Position numbers and translations under genes: made by a program. From positions 20,989-84,988 of the forward strand of contig CADECM010000012.1 of assembly GCA_902825845.1 (NCBI GenBank): 64,000 nucleotides of DNA, written 5' to 3'. Positions 54,115 through 63,328 of this stretch are shown here, piece by piece; within the stretch, counting starts at the first letter, position 1; each line of letters opens with the position of its first letter. A model generated the notes under the pieces. It did not search any database. It was not told the DNA's origin and worked only from the letters and a program-made list of their open reading frames with translations. The DNA comes from an uncultured beta proteobacterium (GTDB taxonomy: Bacteria; Pseudomonadota; Gammaproteobacteria; Burkholderiales; SG8-41).

Positions 54115-55701
54115 ATGCTGCTGCAAACCATTATCTTCATCTCCGGGGGCGCGATTCTTGCGCTGGAATTGCTCGCCTCGCGCATCATGACGCCCTACTT
54201 TGGCGTCAGCCTCTACATCTGGACCGGCATCCTGTCGATTACCCTGATCGCACTGGCTGTCGGTTACTGGAGCGGCGGCAGGCTGGCCAATGCCCGCAAC
54301 AGCACCACCGCAACGTTGCTCGAGTGGTTCGGCCTGATGCCGGCAATAGCCGCAATTTTCATTGTTGCCGCGTGCCTGATCTACCCTTTTATCTTTGCGC
54401 CGCTGGCGGCGTGGAGCGTGGTGGCGGGCGCATTCGCAGCCTGTCTGGTATTGCTCGCGGCGCCCCTGGTGCTTACGTCGGCAATGAACCCGCTGCTGGT
54501 GGCCATCAACCGGCGCGCCGATGGTGACGGGGGTTCGGGACAAGTCTTCTTCATCAGCACCATGGGTTCAGTGGCCGGCGTGCTGATCACCGCGTTCGGA
54601 CTGATACCTTTTATGAGCAATTACGACGCCGTGCTGATCGTCGCCGCCGTGCTGGCCGGATTGGGACTGGTGACAGGACTGGCCGCGCCCCAAGCGCTCA
54701 AACGCCGCGTCGTCATCCTGGCGACCTCGACCTTGAGCCTGCTCGCCGCGCTGGTTCTGTTGTGGCAGGCTGACACCTACACCGGGCGTGCCGGCCCGAT
54801 CAGCTATCAGGATGGCACCTGGCGCATTGAAGCGTCGTTTCGCTCGCTGTTTGGCACCGTGAAGATCATTCGCCAGGACCCCGATGCCGACGGCCAGTTC
54901 CACCGTCTGTATTTCCAGGACGGGCTTACCCAGAATGGCGTCGAATCCAACGGCAGTTCGCACTCGTTTTATACCTATGCGCTGGAAGCGCTGGCGATGT
55001 CCTACCGTGGCGACGCGCGCCACGCGCTTGCGCTGGGCCTGGGCGCGGGGATGACACCCGCGCGCCTGGCGGCACGCGGCATCCCGACCGAAATCGTGGA
55101 AATTGATCCCGCCTCGTTACAGGCAGCGCGCCGTTTTTTCAACCTCGACGAACGCAAGACCCCGATTCATCACACGGATGCGCGAACGTTTGTGCAACAT
55201 TGTCCGCGCGCCTACGATGTGGTGATCGTCGACCTGTTTCATGGCGACGGCACGCCGGATTATCTGATCACCCGCGACTTTTTTCGCGACTTGCGCCGTT
55301 GCCTCGGCGGCGGCGGCGTTGCCGTGTTCAATACCTTCGCCGACCTTGGGGACCCGTCAAGCTATGCGCATCTTCTGGTCACATTGCGCGCGGAACTGCC
55401 GCATCTCGCACTGTTCCGGCCCGCGGCATCGGGATCGACTCACACCAACAGCTTTATCGTAGCGAGCGCGGCGCCGCTGCCGCAGCGCGCGCGCGTTACC
55501 ATGGATGCGGTGCCGCCGCGCCACGAAGGCACACTGTGGGATATGCTGGCGGCGCCGCTGCCGCTCACGCAAGCCTTGTTCGAAGGCGGCAAAATCATCA
55601 CCGATGCGCGCAATCGCGCGGCACTCGATCTCGCGCGCATGCAGCGCAGCTACCGTCAGACGGTGGTGGGGTTCACACCGCCGGAATTTCTGCTGAATTA
55701 G
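54115..55701 (+). CDS. Membrane spermidine-synthase-like protein
   Basis: 528 residues: about seven membrane helices in the first 230 residues (IIFISGGAILALELLASRI; WTGILSITLIALAVGYWSGG), then a spermidine-synthase-like Rossmann domain with ALALGLGAGMTPARLA, EIVEIDPASLQAARRFF, DARTFVQHCPRAYDVVIVDLFHGDG and LGGGGVAVFNTF. Members of this membrane-fused group are often annotated as spermidine synthases without proof. It is divergent from the six-gene array, whose products carry a similar fold but outside the cytoplasm. Confidence 0.85.
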   Translation: MLLQTIIFISGGAILALELLASRIMTPYFGVSLYIWTGILSITLIALAVGYWSGGRLANARNSTTATLLEWFGLMPAIAAIFIVAACLIYPFIFAPLAAWSVVAGAFAACLVLLAAPLVLTSAMNPLLVAINRRADGDGGSGQVFFISTMGSVAGVLITAFGLIPFMSNYDAVLIVAAVLAGLGLVTGLAAPQALKRRVVILATSTLSLLAALVLLWQADTYTGRAGPISYQDGTWRIEASFRSLFGTVKIIRQDPDADGQFHRLYFQDGLTQNGVESNGSSHSFYTYALEALAMSYRGDARHALALGLGAGMTPARLAARGIPTEIVEIDPASLQAARRFFNLDERKTPIHHTDARTFVQHCPRAYDVVIVDLFHGDGTPDYLITRDFFRDLRRCLGGGGVAVFNTFADLGDPSSYAHLLVTLRAELPHLALFRPAASGSTHTNSFIVASAAPLPQRARVTMDAVPPRHEGTLWDMLAAPLPLTQALFEGGKIITDARNRAALDLARMQRSYRQTVVGFTPPEFLLN

Positions 55702-55752
55702 ATTGCGCTTTGGACCTGGCGGCCAACGCGGGCGGACAAGGCAGCAGGCACG

Positions 55753-56469
55753 TCACTTTTTGACATACTCGTGACCTGCCATGATCGCTTTGACGGCCTT
55801 GAGGCCTTTCGCCTTGAGCAACTGCCCGACGCGTTCATCTTCTTCCGCCAGCAAAGCCTTGGCATTGCGCACCACTTCCTCAAGACGATCGGCGGGAAAT
55901 TTCACCGCCCCGTTCTCATCCATATGAATAATCTCACCCGGCGCGACATCCATGCCGGCAATGCTCACCGGCACTTGCACCGCATGCACAGCCTGTGGCC
56001 CATGGCCTGCACAGATGCCTCGCGTCAAATACTGAAATCCCATGGGCCGGATTTCGTGTATGTCGCGCGACGGGCCATTGGAGACCGCGCCGATCGCGCC
56101 GCAGGCGCGCATCGACGACGTCATATTGCCGCCCGACAAACCGACTTTGTCGGCGATACCGGCAGGAAACTTCTGCTGGAAGCAGAATATCGACGGCTTG
56201 CCCAGCTTGTCCATGGCCTCGAGCACGTTCATCAGCGTCAGGCTCTTGAACGTCGGATCCGGCAACCCGTAGGTGCAGGTGACGGCATAGCCCGCGATCG
56301 GTCCCATCTGCGGATACCAGCATGAGAGCGTGTTATTGGTGTACCAGTTCTCACTCCAGGGATTGTATATCTCCAGGCACAACGGCCGGCCAGGATAGGT
56401 CGCCACCACGTTGGTGACAGTGGGTGTATCGATCTTTTTCAACTCCTCCAGCAGTTCCATGTCCGTCAT
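55753..56469 (-). CDS. RraA-fold protein (possible HMG/4-carboxy-4-hydroxy-2-oxoadipate aldolase)
   Basis: 238 residues of the RraA/HMG-aldolase fold. The glycine-rich and catalytic segment reads GAIGAVSNGPSRDIHEI; the Arg-Asp pair is that of the class II aldolases, while true RNase E inhibitors have the same fold. LKKIDTPTVTNVV at the N-terminus and IIHMDENGAVKFPADRLEEV near the end also fit. The stand-alone context gives no pathway. Confidence 0.85.
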   Translation of the reverse strand: MTDMELLEELKKIDTPTVTNVVATYPGRPLCLEIYNPWSENWYTNNTLSCWYPQMGPIAGYAVTCTYGLPDPTFKSLTLMNVLEAMDKLGKPSIFCFQQKFPAGIADKVGLSGGNMTSSMRACGAIGAVSNGPSRDIHEIRPMGFQYLTRGICAGHGPQAVHAVQVPVSIAGMDVAPGEIIHMDENGAVKFPADRLEEVVRNAKALLAEEDERVGQLLKAKGLKAVKAIMAGHEYVKK

Positions 56470-56611
56470 CGTGTCACCTTGCGCAGTTGAACCTCGGTTC
56501 CCGCAGTATCAGGGAGGTGATTGGCACAGTCAAATCGCCGACGGGGTTCGGGATTTTTGTGCGGGCATCAGGTACACTGCCGCAAACCGACGGCTTGGAG
56601 AGAGCAAGCGC

Positions 56612-57244
56612 ATGCGAAATTGGATACGAATCGCCCTGCTCGTCGCTGGCGGCACATTGGGTAACCCAGTTGCGGCGGCGAGCCTCCATGTCAAAGCTTT
56701 GGCATTCGACAGTGCCGAGGTGGTTATCGACGGCGGCGAGGCACGCCACCTGTGGGTGGGCGAAACCTCGCCCGAGGGCGTTCTTTTGCGCAGTGTCTCG
56801 GACGACGGCGCCCTGTTCGAGATCGCGGGCAAAGTCTGGCGCCTCAAACCCGGACAAAGTACGTTTTCCCAAACCACGCTACAGGCCAATGCGCAGGGCA
56901 TGTTCCTGCTGAACGCCCGTGTGAACGGCGCGCCGCTGCCGGCGCTGATAGACACCGGCGCCACGTCGGTTGCCATCAACAGCGAGGATGCCTATCAATT
57001 GGGGATCCATTATCTCGGCGGACAACGGGTGCAAGCGCGCACGGCCAGCGGTCCCGCCACGGCCTATCTGATTACGTTTGCGAGTGTGCAAGTCGGCGAT
57101 ATCGTGCTTGCCAATGTACCGGGTTCCGTAATTGACGTCGGCAGACGGGAGCTGCCCGTGGTGTTGATCGGCATGAGTTTTCTGCGCCATGTCGATATGC
57201 AGCGCTCGGATAACACCATGGTTCTGCGAAGGCGGGACGACTAA
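56612..57244 (+). CDS. Exported retropepsin-like aspartic protease
   Basis: 210 residues: signal peptide ending PVAAAS, an N-terminal region of about 90 residues, then a clan AA aspartic protease domain with the active-site ALIDTGATSVAINS near residue 112 and the hydrophobic IGMSFLRHVDM near the end. One active site per chain implies a dimer. ATG at 56612 begins MRNWIRIALLVAGG. Natural substrate unknown. Confidence 0.87.
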   Translation: MRNWIRIALLVAGGTLGNPVAAASLHVKALAFDSAEVVIDGGEARHLWVGETSPEGVLLRSVSDDGALFEIAGKVWRLKPGQSTFSQTTLQANAQGMFLLNARVNGAPLPALIDTGATSVAINSEDAYQLGIHYLGGQRVQARTASGPATAYLITFASVQVGDIVLANVPGSVIDVGRRELPVVLIGMSFLRHVDMQRSDNTMVLRRRDD

Positions 57245-57322
57245 GCCGTGACAGGCAACATGCCGATGGCCACGTGCTTTCAGGTGCGCCGGTATGGCGC
57301 CGACGGCCGATGCGATTCCCGT

Positions 57323-57631
57323 CTACTTGCCCTTGCGCGCGCCGAAGCTGCCTTGCTTGCACGAGTCCAGTATCTCGCGCGGCGAATATTCGCTGGTAAA
57401 ACTGGTGCGAACAATTTGTCGCAACAGATTGAGTTCCCGCGCATCCAACTTCTGGCCGAATTCGCCCCGCTCAATTTCCGCCAGCACTGCCGCAAGCGTG
57501 TTTCCCTGATCGCGCAGCGCTATCGACGTCTGCGCAACGGCGAGCAACTGCTCGCAATCCAGCGCGCCATCGGCTGCATGAACAAAAAACCCTTTAAAAA
57601 CAATAATTAATGTCAATATCAACCTTGGCAT
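57323..57631 (-). CDS. Small exported protein of unknown function
   Basis: 102 residues: signal peptide (LILTLIIVFKGFFVHAAD) and a short helical domain with two cysteines (DCEQLL; LDSCKQGSFG) that could form a disulphide in the periplasm. I do not recognise a family. The ATG at 57631 overlaps an AT-rich stretch related to the dispersed motif. Convergent with the protease, divergent from the transglycosylase. Confidence 0.7.
   Translation of the reverse strand: MPRLILTLIIVFKGFFVHAADGALDCEQLLAVAQTSIALRDQGNTLAAVLAEIERGEFGQKLDARELNLLRQIVRTSFTSEYSPREILDSCKQGSFGARKGK
57596..57610 (+). repeat. AT-rich dispersed motif, copy 11 (inside a signal peptide)
   Basis: AAAAACAATAATTAA, inside the signal-peptide codons of the small exported protein; close to copy 4. 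Confidence 0.4.
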
Positions 57632-57686
57632 AACGTGACATTCTACGCTACCGTCAAGCCGCAAGCCTGGGTAAAATACGTGTCCC

Positions 57687-58454
57687 ATGAAGCCGCCTCT
57701 CATTGTGCGCCGGAGCGCCACTCTGCACACCGCCAAATGCGCACGCGCCATGGTGGCGCGACTGATGCTGGCTGCCAGCGCCTCGTTTGCCCTGATCAGC
57801 ACACCCTGCGCAGCCGATATCTGGGGCTACGTCGATGAAAGCGGTGTAGCGCACCTGAGCGATCATCAGGTCAACGAGCGCTATCTGCTGTTCAAGAAGG
57901 AGGGCGAGCGTCCGCCCATGGAGGCCTATACACCTCCGCCGGTATTTGTGCCGCCGCCCCCAATGGCCGCAGGACAGGTGATTCGTGTCAGCACGGCACT
58001 GCGCGCGCAATTCGCGCCGCTGATAGCCAAGGTCGCACTCGAGCATAAATTGGATGCGTCGCTGTTGCACGCAATCGTTACCGTCGAGTCCGGCTACAAT
58101 CCGCAGGCCTTGTCTCCCGCGGGAGCCGTCGGCCTGATGCAGTTGATACCGGATACGGCACAACGCTTCGGCGTGAAGAATATCAACGATCCACTGGAGA
58201 ATCTGCGGGGTGGCGCACGCTACCTGCGTTTTCTGCTCACGCTGTTCAAGAACGATCTGGAACTGGTGCTTGCCGCGTATAACGCCGGTGAAAATGCAGT
58301 TGCACAGGCCGGCAACAGGATTCCCAACTACGCCGAGACCAAGGCTTATGTGCCCGCTGTTCTCACGCAATACCGCCATTACAGCAACAGCTTTGCCGCA
58401 ACCCCTGCCGGCACGGCGCCGATCAATCACAGACCACGCGTTCTGATCCGTTAG
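57687..58454 (+). CDS. Lytic transglycosylase (SLT domain)
   Basis: 255 residues: signal peptide ending STPCAAD, a short segment IWGYVDESGVAHLSDHQ (DUF4124-like), a proline-rich linker, then an SLT domain with the catalytic Glu in AIVTVESGYNPQALSPAGAVGLMQLIPDTA, and LENLRGGARYLRFLL, LAAYNAGENAV. It cleaves peptidoglycan with formation of anhydromuropeptides. Single gene. Confidence 0.93.
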   Translation: MKPPLIVRRSATLHTAKCARAMVARLMLAASASFALISTPCAADIWGYVDESGVAHLSDHQVNERYLLFKKEGERPPMEAYTPPPVFVPPPPMAAGQVIRVSTALRAQFAPLIAKVALEHKLDASLLHAIVTVESGYNPQALSPAGAVGLMQLIPDTAQRFGVKNINDPLENLRGGARYLRFLLTLFKNDLELVLAAYNAGENAVAQAGNRIPNYAETKAYVPAVLTQYRHYSNSFAATPAGTAPINHRPRVLIR

Positions 58455-58536
58455 GTTTTGATCACCGGCGGCGGTCGCCGGCGCGCCTGCCTTACGCATA
58501 GCGATCCGCACGCGGACCGGATCGCCATTAACGTGG

Positions 58537-58767
58537 TCAAGCTCGTCGCCGCGCGCCAACAACGAGCGACACCAGCATTGCCAGTGATAGGCTGACTTGA
58601 TGGCCAATCAGCGCAGCGCTGACACCGTACGTTGTGATGACCTCGGGCGCGACAGCCGGCAATATGGCGGTGCTGGTAGTGCCCAGGGCCTGGCCCAGCA
58701 ACAGCGCCGCCAGCAAGTATGCGAACGAGGGTGGGCGGACGGGATGCAGCTTGGCACGGCGATTCAA
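58537..58767 (-). pseudogene. N-terminal fragment of an MFS transporter
   Basis: 76 codons matching the start of an MFS permease: SFAYLLAALLLGQALGTTSTAILPAVAPEV and GHQVSLSLAMLVSLVVG, the first two helices. The frame then runs into ARRRA and a stop; the remaining ten helices are absent. Start would be TTG. Most likely a decayed gene. Confidence 0.6.
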
Positions 58768-58811
58768 CCAGACAAAAGAAATTCAATATATTCAATTACT
58801 TACAGTAGGAC

Positions 58812-60338
58812 TCAGTTTACTTCATCCAGTCCGACTTTAGCGCGCCAATCACTGTGCGCCTTGCTGAAAAACGGTTTGAGACTAAACAACAGCATGATGG
58901 AACCAAGCCCCAGCATCGTGGCAGCAATGGGGCGTTCCAAGAAAATGGCATAGTGGCCCGCGCTCATGGCCAGAGACTGCCGCAACGACAGTTCAAGCAT
59001 GGGCGCCAGCACCAGACCCAGCGCCACGGGTGCAAGGTCGAAATTCAGTTTGCGCAGTGTGTAACCCACTGCGCCCATCGCGAGCATGATCCATACGTCA
59101 ACCACCGAGTTGCTCACGGAATAGCAACCCAGTATGCAGAATGCGAGGATGCAGGGATACAAATAGGCGTACGGGATGCGCAGCAGGCTGACGAATAAGC
59201 CGACCATCGGCAGGTTGAGTATCAGCAACACCACATTGCCCACGTACATGCTCGCAACAAAGCCCCAGAACAGATTGGGTTGCTCCGCGATCAGCATCGG
59301 GCCCGGCGAAATGCCGTGCACCATGACCGCTGCGATCATGACCGCGGTCACCGGACTGGTGGGTATGCCCAATGCCATCATGGGTATGAAAGCGCCCGTC
59401 GCTGCGGCATTGTTGGCCGACTCCGGGCCAGCCACGCCTTCGATGGCGCCATTGCCGAAGCGTTCCGGCGTCTTGGAGATGCGCCGTTCGATGCCATATG
59501 ACACGAACGATGAAATGATATGTGCCGATCCGGGAATAATGCCGATCATGAAACCGAGCAGGCTGCCACGCGCAATGGGCCCGATGGATCGCCGCAACTC
59601 CTCGCCCGAGGGCATGAGTTCACGCAACGCCGGGTTTTTGGGCAGTTCCGGCAAGGCTTGCGACGCGGTCAACAATATTTCTGATATGCCAAACAATCCG
59701 ACAGCCACCGGCACGATGCCAATACCATCTGCCAATTCCACCACGTCAAAACTGAACCGCGTGTAACCACTCATGGCATCGATGCCGATCATGCCCAGCA
59801 GCAGCCCCAAACCGGCCATGGCCAGCGTTTTCGGCATGGACCCGCCAGTCATATAGGCCAGCATCAACAAACCCAACAACAATAGTGCGGCATATTCCGG
59901 CGGACCAAACCGCAACGCGAAGTTGGCGAGAGTCGGCGCCAGCAGCATCAGTCCGATCACGCCCAGCGTCCCCGCAATGAATGAACCGATCGCGGCAATT
60001 GCCAAGGCCGGACCTGCGCGCCCGCGTTGGGTCATCGCATAACCGTCAATGCACGTCATCACGGATGCCGCCTCGCCCGGCAAGCGGATCAGAATGGAGG
60101 TTGTGGAGCCGCCGTACATGGCGCCGTAGTAGACGCCTGCCAGCAGCACCATTGCGATGATCGGATCCAATCCAAATGTGGCCGGCAGCAGCATGCTGAT
60201 GCCCGCAAGCGGGCCCACGCCCGGCAGCATCCCCACCAGCGTACCGACGATACAACCGATGAATGCATATATCAGCACCTGCGGTTGAAGCGCGACAGTG
60301 AAGCCCAGTAGCAGGTTATGGAATGTTTCAACCATCAC
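58812..60338 (-). CDS. tctA: Tripartite tricarboxylate transporter large membrane subunit TctA
   Basis: 508 residues, about 12 helices. Signature segments: GTLVGMLPGVGPLAGISMLLPATF near residue 32, GAMYGGSTTSILIRLPGE, and the second repeat GFMIGIIPGSAHIISSF, GPESANNAAATGAFIPMMALGIPTSP. It overlaps tctB by four bases. With tctB and the receptor gene it forms the only complete TTT system in the window. Confidence 0.96.
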   Translation of the reverse strand: MMVETFHNLLLGFTVALQPQVLIYAFIGCIVGTLVGMLPGVGPLAGISMLLPATFGLDPIIAMVLLAGVYYGAMYGGSTTSILIRLPGEAASVMTCIDGYAMTQRGRAGPALAIAAIGSFIAGTLGVIGLMLLAPTLANFALRFGPPEYAALLLLGLLMLAYMTGGSMPKTLAMAGLGLLLGMIGIDAMSGYTRFSFDVVELADGIGIVPVAVGLFGISEILLTASQALPELPKNPALRELMPSGEELRRSIGPIARGSLLGFMIGIIPGSAHIISSFVSYGIERRISKTPERFGNGAIEGVAGPESANNAAATGAFIPMMALGIPTSPVTAVMIAAVMVHGISPGPMLIAEQPNLFWGFVASMYVGNVVLLILNLPMVGLFVSLLRIPYAYLYPCILAFCILGCYSVSNSVVDVWIMLAMGAVGYTLRKLNFDLAPVALGLVLAPMLELSLRQSLAMSAGHYAIFLERPIAATMLGLGSIMLLFSLKPFFSKAHSDWRAKVGLDEVN

Positions 60339-60817
60339 ACGCCCCAGGGGCTCACCGGCAGCGGTACACGCAGCAACGTCGCGAATATGTAGTAGCTGAT
60401 GAAAGCGAAACCGACGCCCACGAGCGCGACCATCACCGGTTTTCGCCGCTCAAGCACGCCCAAAAAGAAAATCAGCATTGCGGCCATGGTGATGCGATAA
60501 CCCAGTCGCTCCAACGCGAACGCCGCCACGCCACAGGCCATCAGCAATGCGGCCGCGCGCCCCGCCTCCCCCCATTGCAATTGCGCCAAGGGCACAGACT
60601 TTCCCCCGCATACGATGACCAGCAACCCCATGACGGCCATGAATATCGCCAACAAAAGCGGTACGTAGCCTGGACCTGGTTCAGACAAGGTCCCCACGGG
60701 ATAGGCGCGATTCATCCACCATACGTAGACAGCGAGCGCGCATAACATCAGACCGGACACCTGATCACTACGCAATTTTCGCCCGCTATCGGATGCGTTC
60801 TCGGCTTCCATCATCAA
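60335..60817 (-). CDS. tctB: Tripartite tricarboxylate transporter small membrane subunit TctB
   Basis: 160 residues with four predicted helices (GLMLCALAVYVWWM; YVPLLLAIFMAVMGLLVIV; AAALLMACGVAAFALERLGY; VALVGVGFAFISYYIFA) and the GPGYVPLLLA segment of the family. It lies nine bases after the receptor gene and overlaps tctA by four. Confidence 0.92.
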   Translation of the reverse strand: MMMEAENASDSGRKLRSDQVSGLMLCALAVYVWWMNRAYPVGTLSEPGPGYVPLLLAIFMAVMGLLVIVCGGKSVPLAQLQWGEAGRAAALLMACGVAAFALERLGYRITMAAMLIFFLGVLERRKPVMVALVGVGFAFISYYIFATLLRVPLPVSPWGV

Positions 60818-60826
60818 CCTGCGAGG

Positions 60827-61810
60827 CTATTTTTTTGCTTCGACTTTTCCCACAATCTTGACCATCGCCGCAAGCCGCCTGGCATCGGCCTCCCAATAAC
60901 TCGCGAACTCGGGCGCATCCATGTACTGAATCGGGGAATTCACGCGCGCCATCGCATTCTTGAAATCGGGATCGGCCACCGCACGACGAACCGCATCGCG
61001 CAATGTCTTCTGGATGGGCGCCGGGGTCGCGCGCGGAGCCAGCAGAGCCGCCCAGATATAGTATTCAATATCAGCGCCCTGTTCCTTGAATGTCGGCACG
61101 TCGGGAAAATTGACATGGCGGCTGGCGCCCCAACTCACGTGCGGACGCAACTTGCCCGACTTGACGTGTGCGCTGATTGCGGCGGGGCCGCCGCCGGTGA
61201 GCTCCACATGGCCACCCAGCAAAGCGGTCAGTGCGGGCCCGCCACCGGTGGTCGGTACATGGCGCATGCGCAGCTTGTAGTGATGCAAGAACATTTCCAT
61301 CGGCATATGCAAAGCGCCATAAACGCCCGATGAGGAATAGGACATCTGCCCTTGCTTCTCCCGCGCCAGCGCCAATAGTTCCTTCAGATTTTTCACAGGC
61401 AGGGACGGATGCGACACCAAAATCGTGGGATCCGCCGACAGCAGAGCAATGGGTGCGAACTGGTCAATCGCGTATGCCGGCTTGCGGTCAAACAGCGCGT
61501 CGGCCGCCGGAATCACGGAAATACTGGAAAGCGCCAATAACAAGGTGTAGCCGTCGGGTTTCGCGTTGGCCACCGCGGCGTTGCCCACTGCTCCGCCCGC
61601 GCCGGGGCGATTTACCAGCGCGACCGGTTGCTTCAAAATTTTTTCCAAAGCCATACCCGTGGGCCGGCCCGTGGTATCAGCCACACCGCCAGGCGGAAAC
61701 GGAATGACCAGCGTCACCGCACGCGCGGGATAGTTCTCCTGCGCCACCACAAGCCCGCTGGATGACGACATCAGGATCCCCAGCCACAATGCAATTGCAT
61801 GCGATTTCAT
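60827..61810 (-). CDS. tctC: Tripartite tricarboxylate transporter receptor TctC
   Basis: 327-residue Bug-family receptor: signal peptide ending GLVVAQ, YPARAVTLVIPFPPGGVADTTGR, NRPGAGGAVGNAAVANAKPDGYTLLL, and C-terminal ADARRLAAMVKIVGKVEAKK. First gene of the tctC-tctB-tctA operon, so it is the one receptor here with a dedicated transporter. The ligand is probably a carboxylate but cannot be specified. Confidence 0.94.
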   Translation of the reverse strand: MKSHAIALWLGILMSSSSGLVVAQENYPARAVTLVIPFPPGGVADTTGRPTGMALEKILKQPVALVNRPGAGGAVGNAAVANAKPDGYTLLLALSSISVIPAADALFDRKPAYAIDQFAPIALLSADPTILVSHPSLPVKNLKELLALAREKQGQMSYSSSGVYGALHMPMEMFLHHYKLRMRHVPTTGGGPALTALLGGHVELTGGGPAAISAHVKSGKLRPHVSWGASRHVNFPDVPTFKEQGADIEYYIWAALLAPRATPAPIQKTLRDAVRRAVADPDFKNAMARVNSPIQYMDAPEFASYWEADARRLAAMVKIVGKVEAKK

Positions 61811-61834
61811 AAGTGTTCACCCTTAGGAAATATG

Positions 61835-62797
61835 TCAATTGTCCACACGCGCGCCGGATACCCTAACCACCTTTTCCCATTTGGCAATATCGGCCAACAG
61901 GTACTTTTCGAAGTCCGTGGCGCCCATGATGATGGGCTCCGCTCCCTGCGAATTCCATGCCTTACGCACGTCCGCCCGGCTGATAACTCGCGTAATTTCG
62001 CTGTTCAGACGATCGATAATCGTACGCGGTGTATTTGCCGGCGCCATTACGCCCAACCAGATCGTTGCTTCATAGCCAGGCACACCGGCCTCAGCGACGG
62101 TCGGCACATCGGGCAACACAGCAGAACGCGTGCGTCCCGTGCTCCCTAACGCCCGAACCCGGCCCGCCCTGGCAATCGGCGCCATAGTCGTAATCGCATC
62201 GAACATGACCTCCACCTGTCCGCTCATCACACTGGTGCGCGCATCCGCACTGCCCTTGTGCGGCACGTGGGTCATTTTGGCACCCGCCAGCGATTTGAAA
62301 AGTTCGGCCGCGAGATGATACGGTGTGCCGTTGCCTGATGAGGCATAGTTCAGTCCCGTCGCGTTCGCCTTGATCAGCGCGACCAATTGCTTCACCGACG
62401 TCGCCGGCAGCGATGGGTGTACCACCAACAGTAATTCAGAAGAATTTACCGGTGCCACCGGCGCAAAGTCTTTCATCAGCACGAACGGCTTCTTTACGAT
62501 CAACGATTCGTTGATGGTATGAGTATTCGACATCAGCAACAGGGTATAACCGTCGGAAGCGGATTTCGCGACACTATCCGTGCCGATAATCGATCCGGCC
62601 CCCGGGCGATTTTCAATGACAAACGGCTGGGCAAAAGGCTGCTGCAGACGCTGACCCAGAAACCGGGCATAAATGTCCGCCGGCCCGCCCGCCGCAAAAG
62701 GCACTACAATTCGCACCGGCTTGACTGGATACGACTGCGCCATCGCGCAGAAGCTGATCAGCCCCGTGGCAATCAATACAAATACCTGCTTGATCAT
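61835..62797 (-). CDS. Bug/TctC-family periplasmic solute-binding receptor
   Basis: 320 residues: signal peptide ending CAMAQ, YPVKPVRIVVPFAAGGPADIYAR, ENRPGAGSIIGTDSVAKSASDGYTLLL, KWEKVVRVSGARVDN at the C-terminus. ATG at 62797 follows GGAGGAG, a strong Shine-Dalgarno. It precedes tctC by 24 bp on the same strand, so two receptors may share one TctAB. Confidence 0.94.
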   Translation of the reverse strand: MIKQVFVLIATGLISFCAMAQSYPVKPVRIVVPFAAGGPADIYARFLGQRLQQPFAQPFVIENRPGAGSIIGTDSVAKSASDGYTLLLMSNTHTINESLIVKKPFVLMKDFAPVAPVNSSELLLVVHPSLPATSVKQLVALIKANATGLNYASSGNGTPYHLAAELFKSLAGAKMTHVPHKGSADARTSVMSGQVEVMFDAITTMAPIARAGRVRALGSTGRTRSAVLPDVPTVAEAGVPGYEATIWLGVMAPANTPRTIIDRLNSEITRVISRADVRKAWNSQGAEPIIMGATDFEKYLLADIAKWEKVVRVSGARVDN

Positions 62798-62998
62798 ATG
62801 AATTTCTCCTCCGGCATGCGGCACGCTTTGTAGTGTTGTAGTTAACGACAGCTGACGCGTGGCACGCAAACGCCTGTGAAGTATGGTGTGGCCCCACGAC
62901 GCCGTCAATCTGTGGTTCCCACAGGCCACTTCGCAGCCCACACTTCAGCTGTCCGCGAGCAGGCGTCCCAACACCTCTCGATGCGGCGGCGATGGATA

Positions 62999-63030
62999 AA
63001 AAAAAACCCGGTTTCAATAACCGGGTTTTT
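62999..63030 (-). terminator. Rho-independent terminator of the rRNA operon
   Basis: AAAAACCCGG (63002-63011) and CCGGGTTTTT (63021-63030) form a ten-base-pair hairpin with a nine-base loop, just after 5S rRNA on the minus strand, and the transcript continues into a U tract. Confidence 0.9.
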
Positions 63031-63039
63031 CGAAAGGGT

Positions 63040-63153
63040 GCCTGACGATGTCCTACTTTCGCACGGGTAATCCGCACTATCATCGGCGCTGAATCGTTTC
63101 ACGGTCCTGTTCGGAATGGGAAGGCGTGGTTCCAACTCGCTAAGGTCGTCAGA
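63040..63153 (-). rRNA. rrf: 5S ribosomal RNA
   Basis: Minus-strand RNA of about 114 nt with complementary ends (CTGACGACC pairing with GGACATCGTCAG-type 3' end) and the conserved ACCCGTGCGAAAGTAGG and CCATTCCGAACAGG segments. Lies 3' of 23S rRNA; ends are estimated to a few bases. Confidence 0.93.
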
Positions 63154-63328
63154 CGTAGCTTGTGTGTTTTTAGTCGCCTCCGCAACGGATTCGACCAAAA
63201 ACAAAATTTGGAAGAAGTAGAAGTTTGGCAGCACACTCTACAGTACGCCGCATAATCCGGGAAAATCGTATCTGGCAAACCTGAATTCGCTATAACTCGT
63301 TTTAGCAGCAACCGCCTGCTCAAAGTTA

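Noticed and set aside
63155..63328. tRNA in the 23S-5S spacer
   Set aside because: No cloverleaf or tRNA consensus arms on either strand.
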